Shown piece by piece: positions 51,010 to 60,442 of a stretch of 64,000 nt of DNA. Position numbers and translations under genes: made by a program. The notes under the pieces are model-generated. The model had not been told where the DNA came from. It searched no databases and worked only from the letters and a program-made list of their open reading frames with translations. The stretch is taken from the NCBI RefSeq assembly GCF_012933365.1, contig NZ_JABBVZ010000003.1:33946-97945 (forward strand), in the 5' to 3' direction. Every line of letters starts with the position of its first letter. Position 1 is the first letter of the stretch. The stretch is from Sulfobacillus harzensis (GTDB lineage: Bacteria > Bacillota > Sulfobacillia > Sulfobacillales > Sulfobacillaceae).

Positions 51010-51720
51010 AAACGCGAAGCTTTCTCCATAAGTCACAGGGAGGCAACAGGATGCCATCTTGGTCGGAATTTGTTCCCGACTCATCACGTATTCCCGAGTT
51101 GTTCGAAAAAATCCCCTTGATGACCAAATACGCTTGGTGGCAGACATTTCCCGTGAAGACAATGGTCCTGGCGTTCCGACCGAAAGCCGAAACGGGTATT
51201 TGATCCCCCCCTTCACCACCAAGTCCAACGGACATGGTCTCGGACTCTCGGCTGTCCACGCCAATGTCCGCCAGCATGGAGGCAGCATTTGGGTCAGTTC
51301 GGCGCCGGGGCCATGTTTCATATGTTTTGCCCGTCACGTCCGAAGCCGAACCCCAAACGACGGGAAACATCCTGCTGGTGGATGATGATCCTGCCGTCGC
51401 GAGGACCTTTGACGGCACGACCCGCTTGAAGCCATCGCCTGGCTTCAAAAGCATCCTGCAGACGTGGTAATGGTCCGTTGGCATCCAACCTTTCATCCCT
51501 TGCTGACGTATCTGATATCCGAAAAGCCGCACCTTCCCCTCATCGTGCTCCGCGGGGCCAATGATCAGTCCCGTCCGGAATCCTTACCCGTCATGTCAAA
51601 GCCCTTGGGAACGCATTGCCGACGCCTTGGACACGCTCGGGCCATCCCGATAGACCGCAGCACCACCCCCTATCGTCGCTCCCTGCGCGACAGGGTCAAC
51701 GTGACGGTAGCGACAGCGTG
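51010..51720 (+). pseudogene. decayed hybrid histidine kinase-receiver gene
   Basis: Pieces in different frames join into one protein. Frame A (from about 51110) gives ISREDNGPGVP, then PFTTKSNGHGLGLSAVHANV and RQHGGSIWVSSAPG, the ATP-binding end of a histidine kinase. A frame change then gives SYVLPVTSEAEPQTTGNILL and VDDDPAVARTF, the start of a receiver domain. A second change gives LEAIAWLQKHPADVVMV, then HLPLIVLRGANDQ and VMSKPLG, the remainder of the receiver. At least two frameshifts and loss of the sensor and His domains make it non-functional. Confidence 0.85.
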
Positions 51721-52788
51721 AGCGGCCTCGATGCGTGCCAAGCGACGCTGAGCCGTCCGCATTCTTTGGCGGAGCGCTCGGTCGCGAAGAATCTGGTCAA
51801 TCGCCTGCCGGAGCTCCATTGGGGTGTCAGCAGCGAGCGCTGCGCCCTCCCGTTCCACCAAACGGGCGTTGCCCCGCTCCTGCCCGGGCAAGGCGCGGAA
51901 TATCACTAAGGGGCGGCCTAAGGCCAAAACCTCGGACAGGGTGAGCGCGCCGGCCTTGCTCACCACCACATCGGCGGCCTGCATCCACAATGCCACCTGC
52001 TCTTGAAATGGCAGCAGCGTGACGCGATTTCGTATAGAAAGCCGCTGGGATGCCCGCTGAAGCGCCTGGTCCGCGTTGATGATGAGAGTGAGGACCTCTT
52101 TGGGCAAATCCCCCAGGTGGTTCATCAGGGCAGCGGCCATCCCTTTCCGAAAGCCTTGGGAGGTGCCCATGATGAGAACTCGGGGTCTCGCATCCCAGTC
52201 CAACAGTTGGCGCGCCTCCTCCGGAGCTGCGGCGTTGGCGAAGGCCGGGTCAATTGGGATGCCGGTCACCTTCAGCCGCCGATCGGCTACCCCCCGCCGA
52301 CGAAAGGCGTCCCGAGCCGCCTCGGTGGGAAGACAATAGCGATCGATGCCATAGTGCACCCAACTAGGGTGGACAACAAAGTCGGTCATCACCTCAACGA
52401 CCGGATTGTGCCAGCGCCCCGTGCGCTTCAGGGCTCCGAGCACCATGAGCGGCATGGGGTGAACCGCCACCACTACCTCGGGTCTCGTCTCTAACAGCAA
52501 GGCCCGAAAAGCCTCGAGCCCGGAACGTTCTTCCATCCGCCGCCACCATCCATAGCGGGACAGCCACCCGGTGAAATCGTACATTGCCCCATATCCGGCG
52601 GGAAAGTCGCGCGCCAAGCGCCCATGCACGCCCAAAAGCGCCTGCGTGAGCCGAGGCGGCAGCACGTCTAAAAAATCGTGGATAACCACCGATACGTCCG
52701 GGTCTTGAGCTTCCAAAGCAATTTTGAGAGCCCGGGCGGCACGATGATGTCCGAATCCAAAACCGGCAGATGCAATTAATATCCTCAT
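51670..52788 (-). CDS. MurG/UgtP (MGDG synthase)-like glycosyltransferase ending the hopanoid operon
   Basis: A 372-residue GT-B glycosyltransferase. The start MRILIASAGFGFGHHRAARA is the acceptor-lipid loop typical of MGDG-synthase/UgtP proteins. The C-terminal donor site has LIMGTSQGFRKG and ADVVVSKAGALTLSEVLALG. It uses a nucleotide sugar to glycosylate a membrane lipid. The start ATG overlaps hpnE (ATGA), so it belongs to the hopanoid operon. It may put a sugar on a hopanoid or make a glycolipid for the same membrane. The 3' end overlaps the pseudogene on the other strand. Confidence 0.85.
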   Translation of the reverse strand: MRILIASAGFGFGHHRAARALKIALEAQDPDVSVVIHDFLDVLPPRLTQALLGVHGRLARDFPAGYGAMYDFTGWLSRYGWWRRMEERSGLEAFRALLLETRPEVVVAVHPMPLMVLGALKRTGRWHNPVVEVMTDFVVHPSWVHYGIDRYCLPTEAARDAFRRRGVADRRLKVTGIPIDPAFANAAAPEEARQLLDWDARPRVLIMGTSQGFRKGMAAALMNHLGDLPKEVLTLIINADQALQRASQRLSIRNRVTLLPFQEQVALWMQAADVVVSKAGALTLSEVLALGRPLVIFRALPGQERGNARLVEREGAALAADTPMELRQAIDQILRDRALRQRMRTAQRRLARIEAAHAVATVTLTLSRRERR

Positions 52789-54113
52789 AACGCCAGCATT
52801 TCTTGGGCCGCCGCCTGCCCGCTCAAGACAGCGCTCTCCAACGTCGCCGGCCACCCTGTGCGTGTCCAATCGCCGGCTAAATACACCCCATTGATGGCGG
52901 TGCGAGGCTCGGGCCGATGGGCTTCGATTCCCGGGCGGGACCGGAACGTGGCGTGCGGCTGCCATACGATCCGGGTGCGCGTCGGAAGCGGGATCCCGAG
53001 CCGGGCGGCCACGCGACGGGCAATCGCCCCCCCTAAGTCGGCGCTGAGATGGCGCCGAAGAGCGTCCGCAGCCGAAATGGACACCGCCAGCACCGCCCCG
53101 TGCCCTTGTCCCAAAATCTCTCTGCGGTTGAACACCATCGCGGCCGGCTCCTCGTCCAGCAAAAGCGCCACCTCCTCCGGCCACACCGGACGGTCATAGA
53201 AGAGATAGGCGTTGACAATGGGGCTGAACGTCATGGCGGGAACCGCCAATTGCCCATCCAGCCCACTTTGAGACACCAGCGCCGCCAGTCGATCCGGCGG
53301 CACAGCCAAGACGACCTGATCCACCAGCCAGGTTCCCTTGGGCCCCAAAACGCCCACTACCCGCCCATTTTCCACCCGAATGCGCGACACCCCATGGGAC
53401 AGCAGGATCTGGACCCCCAGAGCGCGGGCGTAATCGGCCAACTGTTCCGACACCTGAGAGAGCGGCCGGATGAAGAAGCCGAGTCGCGCTCCTGAAAAGC
53501 CACGCTGCAGCAACAGCGAAAAAGTAGCCAGCCCCAAGGCCGCACCCGCTTCATCGCTTGGGGCATTCATCACTTCCCTGCCAATCGCATCCCAAAAGTA
53601 CTGCCGCGATCGTCGCGTCTGCCCATGCTCAGCCAGCCACTCGCCCCAGGTTTTGGTATCCTCAGCCAATGAGTTTTGCGGGCTGCCCCCGGCGATGGCC
53701 AAGCCGGCCTTCAGCACACCCAGGCGCTCCCGACCACTGAGCGCCCGATAGCGAAGAACCGCCGGAACCAAATGGAGCGGTCCCGGCCAGCGTTGAGATC
53801 CCAGCCAATGGCGGCCCGCGGAGGACACAACCGGGACGCTTAAGAGACGCTGAAATCGGATGGCCGTCTCCTGTCCGCTTTCCCCCAGTAGTGCGACGGC
53901 GGCCTCGCAGAGCCCCAACAGCACGTGTTGGCCGTTATCCAACCAGACTCCACTCTCGGTATCCTGAAAGGAAAAGGCGCGGCCTCCGGGACGCGGCGCC
54001 TGCTCCAGGACCGTGACCTGAACCCCGCGTTGCTGCAGCCGGATAGCGGCCGTAAGCCCCGCCCATCCGGCCCCGACCACCACCGCGCGGGACGCTATGC
54101 GTTGGCCCGCCAA
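52785..54113 (-). CDS. hpnE: squalene-associated FAD-dependent desaturase HpnE
   Basis: A 442-residue amine-oxidase-like flavoprotein. The FAD-binding motif is VVVGAGWAGLTAAIRLQQRG; EQAPRPGGRAFSF and DNGQHVLLG follow. The C-terminal VYLAGDWTRTGWPATLESAV is conserved. In the HpnCDE pathway it reduces hydroxysqualene to squalene. It overlaps hpnD by 19 bases. Confidence 0.93.
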   Translation of the reverse strand: MAGQRIASRAVVVGAGWAGLTAAIRLQQRGVQVTVLEQAPRPGGRAFSFQDTESGVWLDNGQHVLLGLCEAAVALLGESGQETAIRFQRLLSVPVVSSAGRHWLGSQRWPGPLHLVPAVLRYRALSGRERLGVLKAGLAIAGGSPQNSLAEDTKTWGEWLAEHGQTRRSRQYFWDAIGREVMNAPSDEAGAALGLATFSLLLQRGFSGARLGFFIRPLSQVSEQLADYARALGVQILLSHGVSRIRVENGRVVGVLGPKGTWLVDQVVLAVPPDRLAALVSQSGLDGQLAVPAMTFSPIVNAYLFYDRPVWPEEVALLLDEEPAAMVFNRREILGQGHGAVLAVSISAADALRRHLSADLGGAIARRVAARLGIPLPTRTRIVWQPHATFRSRPGIEAHRPEPRTAINGVYLAGDWTRTGWPATLESAVLSGQAAAQEMLAL

Positions 54114-54952
54114 AAGGTCCCCCCCACAATATGCAATATCTCGCGCCGGGAGACCCCGATGCGCTGCTCCCAGACATTAAAGCCGGACTGCTTGATCTTT
54201 TGCAGGACCAAATAATAGACGCCGTACAACATACGCAGGCACCGTACCGAATCGGCTTCCACCATAGAAAACAACTCAGCTGCCTCACGATAATATTGTT
54301 CTGCCCGCGCCGCCTGCACGGCCAGAACGTGCGCCAATTGCGGGGAAAATCGACCTAGCGGCAAATCTTCGGGGGTCATCCCGGCATTTTCAAAATCCTC
54401 GGCGGGAAGATACCGTCGACCGCGGCCCGCATCCTCTTTCAAATCGCGGATGATGTTGGTTAATTGCAAGGCGACCCCCAATTTTGCCGCTAGCCGCCGA
54501 GCGCGCACGTCGGTGGCCCCGAAAACCTCCACGCAAAGCACGCCGACCGACCCCGCCACATAGAGGCAATAGGTCTCCAATTCCTGGTAGGTCCGGTAGG
54601 TCAAGGCCTCAAGATCCATGCGCATTCCCCGCAATAGCGCACGAAACGGCTCATCGCTCAGGCGAAAGCGCCGGATGGCATCGCCCAGCGCCACCGCGAC
54701 CGGTTCCGAAGCCTCCTGCCACGCCTCGCTGCGAGCCGCGAGATAGACTTCTTCAACCCGCTCCAACTGATCCCACGCCTCGTCTTCCTGATAATCGTCG
54801 ACCGCATCGTCGCACATGCGGCTCCACGCATAAATAGCATAAATGGCCGAGCGCTTTTCCGGCGGGAGTAGCCGCATGCCGTAATAGAAACTGGACCCGG
54901 CCATTTTCACGCGCTCGGCCGCAACGCGATGCGCCTCATCAATTCGCCCCAT
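54095..54952 (-). CDS. hpnD: presqualene diphosphate synthase HpnD
   Basis: A 285-residue squalene/phytoene-synthase-like prenyltransferase. The first Asp-rich motif is DDAVDDYQ, the second is NIIRDLKEDAGRGRRYLP. GSSFYYGMRLLPPEKRSAIY at the N-terminus is diagnostic of the family. It condenses two farnesyl diphosphates to presqualene diphosphate. The start is uncertain; ATG 54952 is preferred but an in-frame extension toward 55042 exists and would overlap hpnC. Confidence 0.93.
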   Translation of the reverse strand: MGRIDEAHRVAAERVKMAGSSFYYGMRLLPPEKRSAIYAIYAWSRMCDDAVDDYQEDEAWDQLERVEEVYLAARSEAWQEASEPVAVALGDAIRRFRLSDEPFRALLRGMRMDLEALTYRTYQELETYCLYVAGSVGVLCVEVFGATDVRARRLAAKLGVALQLTNIIRDLKEDAGRGRRYLPAEDFENAGMTPEDLPLGRFSPQLAHVLAVQAARAEQYYREAAELFSMVEADSVRCLRMLYGVYYLVLQKIKQSGFNVWEQRIGVSRREILHIVGGTFWRANA

Positions 54953-55010
54953 AGTCTCGCGGCTCCATCCTCGCAGGAGGATGACCCGCTCGCCCCCTTC
55001 CGCCTGGTTG

Positions 55011-55892
55011 CTAATGCCAAAGTCCACCTGCCGCCACGGCACCCATAATGCTGAGCTTTTGGCCCACCGTCACCACGGGACGGCCGAGAAATGGATTAAA
55101 CGCTTGGCGCCGCAGCGCCTCCACCACCGCTTGGCCGCCAAGCCGATATAATTTCAACTGCAGTCCGAGACGTTTAGGCACCATGTGCTCAAGTCTCGCC
55201 CCGCGCTGAAACAGCCGCTGTATTCGGTCCGCCTGATAACGGCCGAACGCAGAGATTGCCTCCGAATCCAAGGTCCCCCCCACTCCGGCCGCCTGCGCCA
55301 ACGCCCGGCGCGACAAGCCAAATTGCGCCAACTCCTCTTCGGGCCAATAGTTTCGACCACGCTTGAGGTCCCCGGCGGTGTCTTGAAGAAAGTTGGCCAA
55401 CTGCAATGCTGTACAGGTGGCATCGGAAAGCCTCCAACGTTCCTCATCGCGAATCCCGAACAGCCCCAATACCAACCGCCCCACCGGATTGGCAGAGTGG
55501 CGGCAATAATCCATGACCTCCTCGACGGTCTGATAGTCCTTCGCCTGTTGATCCATTTCATTCGCCCGAATGAGCCGATCGAATTCCTCAAAGGGCAGCT
55601 GAAACTCCTCAACGGTGCGTTCGAGTGCCCGAAACGCGGGCTGCTCTGCACGGCCTTGATAAGCGCGTATGAGCTCCTCGCGCCACCCCTGCAAGGCCTC
55701 GCGGCGATCGCCGGGGAATTCATCGCCTAAATCGTCGACGCCCCGGCAAAAGGCATAAATGGCGGCGAAATGCGGGCGGAGTTGGGCAGGAATAAACACC
55801 GACAGTACCGAGAAGTTCTCGTAATGAGTGCGCGCCAGGCGCTCGCAATAGCGAAAGTCCTCCCGAATCCGTGACGCTTCCGCCGCCGCCAT
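55011..55892 (-). CDS. hpnC: hydroxysqualene synthase HpnC
   Basis: A 293-residue protein of the same fold as HpnD. It has HYENFSVLSVFIPAQLRPHF, FCRGVDDLGDE (first Asp motif) and QLANFLQDTAGDLKRGRNYW (second). It converts presqualene diphosphate to hydroxysqualene. The start ATG 55892 follows GGAGGACAACGCTG and overlaps the shc stop by one base. Confidence 0.93.
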   Translation of the reverse strand: MAAAEASRIREDFRYCERLARTHYENFSVLSVFIPAQLRPHFAAIYAFCRGVDDLGDEFPGDRREALQGWREELIRAYQGRAEQPAFRALERTVEEFQLPFEEFDRLIRANEMDQQAKDYQTVEEVMDYCRHSANPVGRLVLGLFGIRDEERWRLSDATCTALQLANFLQDTAGDLKRGRNYWPEEELAQFGLSRRALAQAAGVGGTLDSEAISAFGRYQADRIQRLFQRGARLEHMVPKRLGLQLKLYRLGGQAVVEALRRQAFNPFLGRPVVTVGQKLSIMGAVAAGGLWH

Positions 55893-57793
55893 CAGCGTTG
55901 TCCTCCGCGAAGCGCTTTCTGATACCGCGCTAAGGCGAGCACGGGGAAGATGTCGCGGTACAGGGCGTAGTTAATATAAAAGTCCTTGGGAAAGCCCGTA
56001 CCGGTATATTGCGGCTCGTCCCATCCGCCATCTCCCTTTTGCTGCGCCACCAGATAAGCCACGCCGCGCTGTACGCTGTATTGCTGATGTCGTCCGCCGG
56101 CAATGAGCGCCATGGTTGCCCACGCGGTCTGGGATGCGGTGCTCGGTCCGGTTCCACGGAGGCTCGAATCAACATAGGAATCGCAAACCTCACCCCATCC
56201 GCCATCATCATTCTGGTGCGCCTCAACCCAATCCAAGCATTTTTGCACCCACGGCTCGCTAAGGTCGTACTGAATGGCTTGCAGCCCCGGCAACACGGCG
56301 CCCGCACCATAGATGTAATTGACCCCCCATCGACCAAAGAAGGCTCCGTCCGGTTCCTGCCGCTCCTTGAGGAACTTGACCGCACGGTCGATTACGGGCC
56401 AGGCATCGTCGTAGCCAAACTGGCCCAACGACTCCAGCACATGTCCGGTGACATCCTCGGTGGGCGGATCGTTAACCCAGCCGAAATCGCTAAACGGAAT
56501 TTCCGACACCCAGGTCTTGACATTGTCCGCATCAAACGCGCCCCAGCCGCCGTTTTGGCTCTGCAATCCCACCATCCAGCGGAATCCCTTGGTAAGGGCT
56601 CGCTTGCGCCGGGCGTCATCCGGCAAATCCAGCTGATTCAACGCCATCAGCACGATAGCAGTGTCGTCAATGTCGGGATAGGTGTCATTGGCAAACTCGA
56701 ACGGCCATCCGCCCGGCTTAACTTTCGGCCGACGCACGGCCCAGTCGCCTCGAACCTCTAAGACCTGCTGATCGAGCAGCCATTGCCCCGCTTGGACCAA
56801 CGCGGGATGGCTGGCCGGGACTCCCGCTGCGCGAAGAGCCAGCACCGCCAATCCCGTGTCCCACGTGGGCGATACGCAGGCTTGAAACCACCAGCGTCCG
56901 TCGTCCGACACCCCGAACCCTTCCAGCCCCTCAAACCCTTTTTTGAAGGCGGGATGATCCGTGCGGTTTAAGACCTTGAAGACAATCAGAGAATAAAACC
57001 ACGGGGGTTGAATGCCGCCCCAACTGCCATCTCTCTCCTGACGGTCAACCAGCCATTGAAAGGCGCTCTCCACCGCCCGTTCACGCCCCGGGTGCCAACC
57101 GCGACGGTGATACCAATGAAGCCACCGATCGAGGCGATAATAGAAACTCGCCGGTCCTTCTATGCGGGGCTCCGGCCGGACCCCGCGCTCCAATTCGATC
57201 ACCCGCTGCTCCGGCGGGAGGGGAAACACGGGCCGTTTGGCCATGAGAATGGCCAGCGCCACCACCGTAGGCCGTGCCCAGCTGCCAAAATCCCAAATGC
57301 TCCGCTTGGCTTTGGGCGAGAACCACATAATTTCTGGCGGCAAGATGGGCAAGTCCTCCCAATCATATTGCCCCAACAACGCCAGCCAAAAGCGCGTGAA
57401 TACCCGGCTTTTCTCAATCCCCCCCTGTTCCCGAATGTAGTTGCGGGCCTTTGTCATGGGTTCGGACTCGGGATCTTGACCGGTCATCTTGAGCGCTTGA
57501 TAGGCTTCAATCGTCGCGTTCAGGTCCCCGCCCTGACCCCAGTAAATCGACCATGATCCATTGTCGTTCTGCGTGCTCAATATATAGCGCCGAACCTGCT
57601 CCTCCCGTTCCGGCCACCTCTTCTCCAAAATGTGCAGTAGCATCACATACTCCGCTTCCATGCACACATTGGTGATGAGGTCGCCCCACCAATAACCTTC
57701 CTCCCGTTGCAATCTTAAGAGGTGATCTTTCGCCGCTTCGAGCGCGCGGGACACGCGATCTTCAACTACAGCTCCCGTTATGCTCATGCTCAT
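55892..57793 (-). CDS. shc: squalene-hopene cyclase
   Basis: A 633-residue triterpene cyclase. The catalytic DxDDTA reads DIDDTA. Several QW repeats are visible: LLRLQREEGYWWGDL, LVDRQERDGSWGG, MVGLQSQNGGWGAFD, LKERQEPDGAFFGRWG and VAQQKGDGGWDEP. It turns squalene into hopene/hopanol at the inner membrane. The start is one of several ATGs near 57793, of which the one at AAAGGTCGG is preferred. Its start overlaps the hpnA end by 32 bases. Confidence 0.96.
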   Translation of the reverse strand: MSMSITGAVVEDRVSRALEAAKDHLLRLQREEGYWWGDLITNVCMEAEYVMLLHILEKRWPEREEQVRRYILSTQNDNGSWSIYWGQGGDLNATIEAYQALKMTGQDPESEPMTKARNYIREQGGIEKSRVFTRFWLALLGQYDWEDLPILPPEIMWFSPKAKRSIWDFGSWARPTVVALAILMAKRPVFPLPPEQRVIELERGVRPEPRIEGPASFYYRLDRWLHWYHRRGWHPGRERAVESAFQWLVDRQERDGSWGGIQPPWFYSLIVFKVLNRTDHPAFKKGFEGLEGFGVSDDGRWWFQACVSPTWDTGLAVLALRAAGVPASHPALVQAGQWLLDQQVLEVRGDWAVRRPKVKPGGWPFEFANDTYPDIDDTAIVLMALNQLDLPDDARRKRALTKGFRWMVGLQSQNGGWGAFDADNVKTWVSEIPFSDFGWVNDPPTEDVTGHVLESLGQFGYDDAWPVIDRAVKFLKERQEPDGAFFGRWGVNYIYGAGAVLPGLQAIQYDLSEPWVQKCLDWVEAHQNDDGGWGEVCDSYVDSSLRGTGPSTASQTAWATMALIAGGRHQQYSVQRGVAYLVAQQKGDGGWDEPQYTGTGFPKDFYINYALYRDIFPVLALARYQKALRGGQR

Positions 57794-58796
57794 CCGACCT
57801 TTCATCCTGGCTTTTCGGGAAACTCCTAAACCAATCGATCGCCTCCCGGAGAGCCTCGTCAATAGGGGTTTGGGGCAACCCCAGCTCCTGGACGGCACGT
57901 CCCGCCGTGTAAAACATGGGACGCCGCGCCAATTCGACACCGGCAATGGGCGCACGGGGCGCATGTCCGGTTATTTTCGACCAGCCTAGTTCGTCAACAT
58001 AAGCAAAGGCCATTGCCACGCCGAGCGGCAGGCGGATCCGCGGAGCGGGCACACCAGCCAATGTCTCGATGCGGCCCAACAACTCGCGGAAAGTGAGATT
58101 AACATGCCCGAGAATATAGCGCTCACCGGTTTGGCCTCTCTCCCATGCCAAAATATGCCCGATGGCAACATCGTTAACCGACACCCAATTAAGCCCTGTA
58201 TCCACGTAGGCCGGCATCCGTCCCCGAGCCGCCTCCCAAATCAGTTGTCCAGTGGGTGTGGGCTTAATGTCTCGGGTTCCCACTGGCGTCGAGGGATTGA
58301 CGATGACCGCATCCAACCCCTGGCGGCAGGCCTCCCGAACCACCTCCTCGGCCAATACTTTGCTGCGTTTGTATCCGTCCGGCACCTGGTTCGGATCCAC
58401 CAAACGGGTTTCATCAGCCGGCAACCCATCGTCTCGGAGTCCCACCGCCGCCGTGCTGGACGTATAGACCATCCGCTCAATGCGCGGATGACGGCCGACG
58501 GCCTCAATCAGGCGCCGAGTCCCCCCCACGTTGGTTTCGTACATTTCGCGGGCGTGCCGTCGCTCCAAGGAATAGCGAGCCGCCACGTGAAACACTCCCT
58601 GGACATCATTCAGAGCATCGTCCAACCCCATCCCGGTGGCCAAATCGCCGTACGCCACCTCAACCGCCAAATTTCCCAACGCCCGTTTGGCCGCCTGGCT
58701 TCGGACCAAGGCCCGGACCGTCATGCCCTGAGCCAAGAGCGCCCGGGTCACATGCCAGCCAATGAAGCCGCTGGCACCGGTTACGAGAACCCGCAT
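57762..58796 (-). CDS. hpnA: hopanoid-associated sugar epimerase-like protein HpnA
   Basis: A 344-residue extended SDR. The NAD(P) site is VLVTGASGFIGWHVTRALL. VFHVAARYSLERRHAREMYE and TSSTAAVGLRDDGLPADE, then GYKRSKVLAEEVV with the catalytic YxxxK, and VNPSTPVGTRDIKPTPTG follow the HpnA pattern. The exact reaction is not settled in the family. It begins behind GAGGG at 58796 and overlaps hpnG by 16 bases. Confidence 0.92.
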   Translation of the reverse strand: MRVLVTGASGFIGWHVTRALLAQGMTVRALVRSQAAKRALGNLAVEVAYGDLATGMGLDDALNDVQGVFHVAARYSLERRHAREMYETNVGGTRRLIEAVGRHPRIERMVYTSSTAAVGLRDDGLPADETRLVDPNQVPDGYKRSKVLAEEVVREACRQGLDAVIVNPSTPVGTRDIKPTPTGQLIWEAARGRMPAYVDTGLNWVSVNDVAIGHILAWERGQTGERYILGHVNLTFRELLGRIETLAGVPAPRIRLPLGVAMAFAYVDELGWSKITGHAPRAPIAGVELARRPMFYTAGRAVQELGLPQTPIDEALREAIDWFRSFPKSQDERSDEHEHNGSCS

Positions 58797-59374
58797 AACG
58801 CATCCCTCACTTGCCGGGTCAGTACACGCTGGGCTACCCACGATCGCCAGGGCAACCCCACCGCAGCTGGCCAACTCGTGATTCGCCGCCAAGTCGGCAT
58901 CCAACTTGCCGGCCCGTCAACCACCACTCGGATGACGGTTAGAGGAATATTTCCCTGACGCGCCACCTGGGCCCAGGCGTAGGTCTCCATGTCTACCCAG
59001 TCTGCCTGAAAGCGATCGCGCAATTGCGCCTTGGCGGCTGGATTAGCCGCCAATTGATGGACCGTCACGAGACCTCCCCTAGGGCGATGACCGGGCCAGG
59101 GGTTCAAAGGGATGGGCCGATCGCCGGGATTCTCGCCGACAACCCAAGCGGGCTCGCCCGATTCGCCAGTGCGAGCGTTGGGATGTAGCCCTCCGGACAG
59201 TCCGACCGCTAGGATCCGTTGGGGGCATCGGTGCTCAACCGCTTGCTGCAGTCCGTGGCGTGCTCGTTCTCGTCCCATCCCCGTAACCAAGACTGGGATT
59301 TCTCGATCACGGCAGAGCGCGAGAATGCCGGATACTTCGAATCTCAGCGCCGCGACCACCAGAACTTTGTCCAC
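58781..59374 (-). CDS. hpnG: adenosylhopane nucleosidase HpnG
   Basis: A 197-residue phosphorylase/nucleosidase-fold protein. VLVVAALRFEVSGILALCRD starts the fold; LVTGMGRERARHGL is the phosphate/nucleobase loop; WVDMETYAWAQVA holds the catalytic Glu (equivalent to VxMExxA). It cleaves adenine from adenosylhopane to give ribosylhopane. The start is GTG 59374 without a strong ribosome site, so it may be re-initiated from hpnH. Confidence 0.9.
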   Translation of the reverse strand: MDKVLVVAALRFEVSGILALCRDREIPVLVTGMGRERARHGLQQAVEHRCPQRILAVGLSGGLHPNARTGESGEPAWVVGENPGDRPIPLNPWPGHRPRGGLVTVHQLAANPAAKAQLRDRFQADWVDMETYAWAQVARQGNIPLTVIRVVVDGPASWMPTWRRITSWPAAVGLPWRSWVAQRVLTRQVRDALCGFS

Positions 59375-59382
59375 GCGCGAGA

Positions 59383-60393
59383 TTAGCTAGCAAACATCCA
59401 GCGAATAACGCGGAAAGCGTCGACCGGGGAAATCGTCGACACGCCGCTTGCCTCATAGCCGCTGTGCATCATGCAGCTGGCGCAGCGCGGATTGTCCCCG
59501 TATCCAAACTCATCCCAATCCGTGTTCTCCATCATGTCGGAAAACTTCTCGTAGTGGGCGTCTGTCAAGAGATAGCAGGGACCCTTCCAGCCCAACGGAT
59601 CGCGTGTCGGGTTGCCCCAGGGGGTGCAATGCATGTTCCGCTTGCCCATCAGAAAGTCAAAGAACATGGGCGTGTCATAGTAGCGGATTTTGGGCCCGGC
59701 CGCTTCCACCACCCGCCGGAAGGTTTCGGTGGCCTCACGGCGACGCATGAAAATACGGCTGTCCAGCGCCGAACCGACTTCCTCATAGGTAAAGGCCGGC
59801 GACACAATGCAGTTGTCGACCCCCAACTCCATCAGGAGCTGTAAGACCTTGCCGACCCCTTCCGGATCCACCCCCTTATACAAGGTAGTATTGGTGGTCA
59901 CCCGAAAGCCTCGTTCTTTCGCTTTCTTGATACCCTCAATGACAATGTCGTACACGCCTTTACGCTCCACCATCAGGTCATGGTGCTCACGCGGCCCGTC
60001 GAGGTGGAATACGAAGCTGAACCGAGGATCTGGCTCCAGCTTCTTCAACGCCCGATTAATTAAAATGCCGTTTGTGCACAACAACGTTAGCTTATTGCGC
60101 GCCAACATTCCCTTCACAATCACATCAAACTCAGGATGCGTCAGTGGCTCTCCGCCGGCGATAGACACCACCGGCGCCCCGCATTCGTCAATGGCCTGAA
60201 AGCATTCTTCAGCACTCAGACGCTTGCCATGAATCTCCTCGGCTTGGCGAATTTTTCCACATCCTGTGCAGGTAAGATTGCACAACTCCGTAGGTTCCAA
60301 CATCAGCACCAATGGATAGTGCTTGTTGCCCCGGATTCTCTGCGTCATCACATACTTGGCCATGTTCACTGTCAATCCAAGCGGCATTCCCAT
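59383..60393 (-). CDS. hpnH: radical SAM protein HpnH (adenosylhopane synthase)
   Basis: A 336-residue radical SAM enzyme with CNLTCTGC (CxxxCxxC) near 38-45 and SIAGGEPLTHPEF. The C-terminal NPRCASCMMHSGYEASGV is typical of HpnH. It couples an adenosyl radical to diploptene to make adenosylhopane, the first step of side-chain formation. The ATG at 60393 is best spaced from GGGAGGGG. Confidence 0.95.
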   Translation of the reverse strand: MGMPLGLTVNMAKYVMTQRIRGNKHYPLVLMLEPTELCNLTCTGCGKIRQAEEIHGKRLSAEECFQAIDECGAPVVSIAGGEPLTHPEFDVIVKGMLARNKLTLLCTNGILINRALKKLEPDPRFSFVFHLDGPREHHDLMVERKGVYDIVIEGIKKAKERGFRVTTNTTLYKGVDPEGVGKVLQLLMELGVDNCIVSPAFTYEEVGSALDSRIFMRRREATETFRRVVEAAGPKIRYYDTPMFFDFLMGKRNMHCTPWGNPTRDPLGWKGPCYLLTDAHYEKFSDMMENTDWDEFGYGDNPRCASCMMHSGYEASGVSTISPVDAFRVIRWMFAS

Positions 60394-60442
60394 GGTCACC
60401 CCTCCCTTCTTCGAAGTTCGCCGACAGCGGCTTCTTCGTTTG

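Noticed and set aside
50945..51532. 196-residue N-terminal extension of the MFS gene
   Set aside because: It is antisense to the decayed kinase, and a strong ribosome site and promoter mark ATG 50944 as the start.
52789..53184. N-terminal extension of the glycosyltransferase
   Set aside because: It overlaps hpnE in another frame; the MRILIASAG start with ATGA coupling fits the family.
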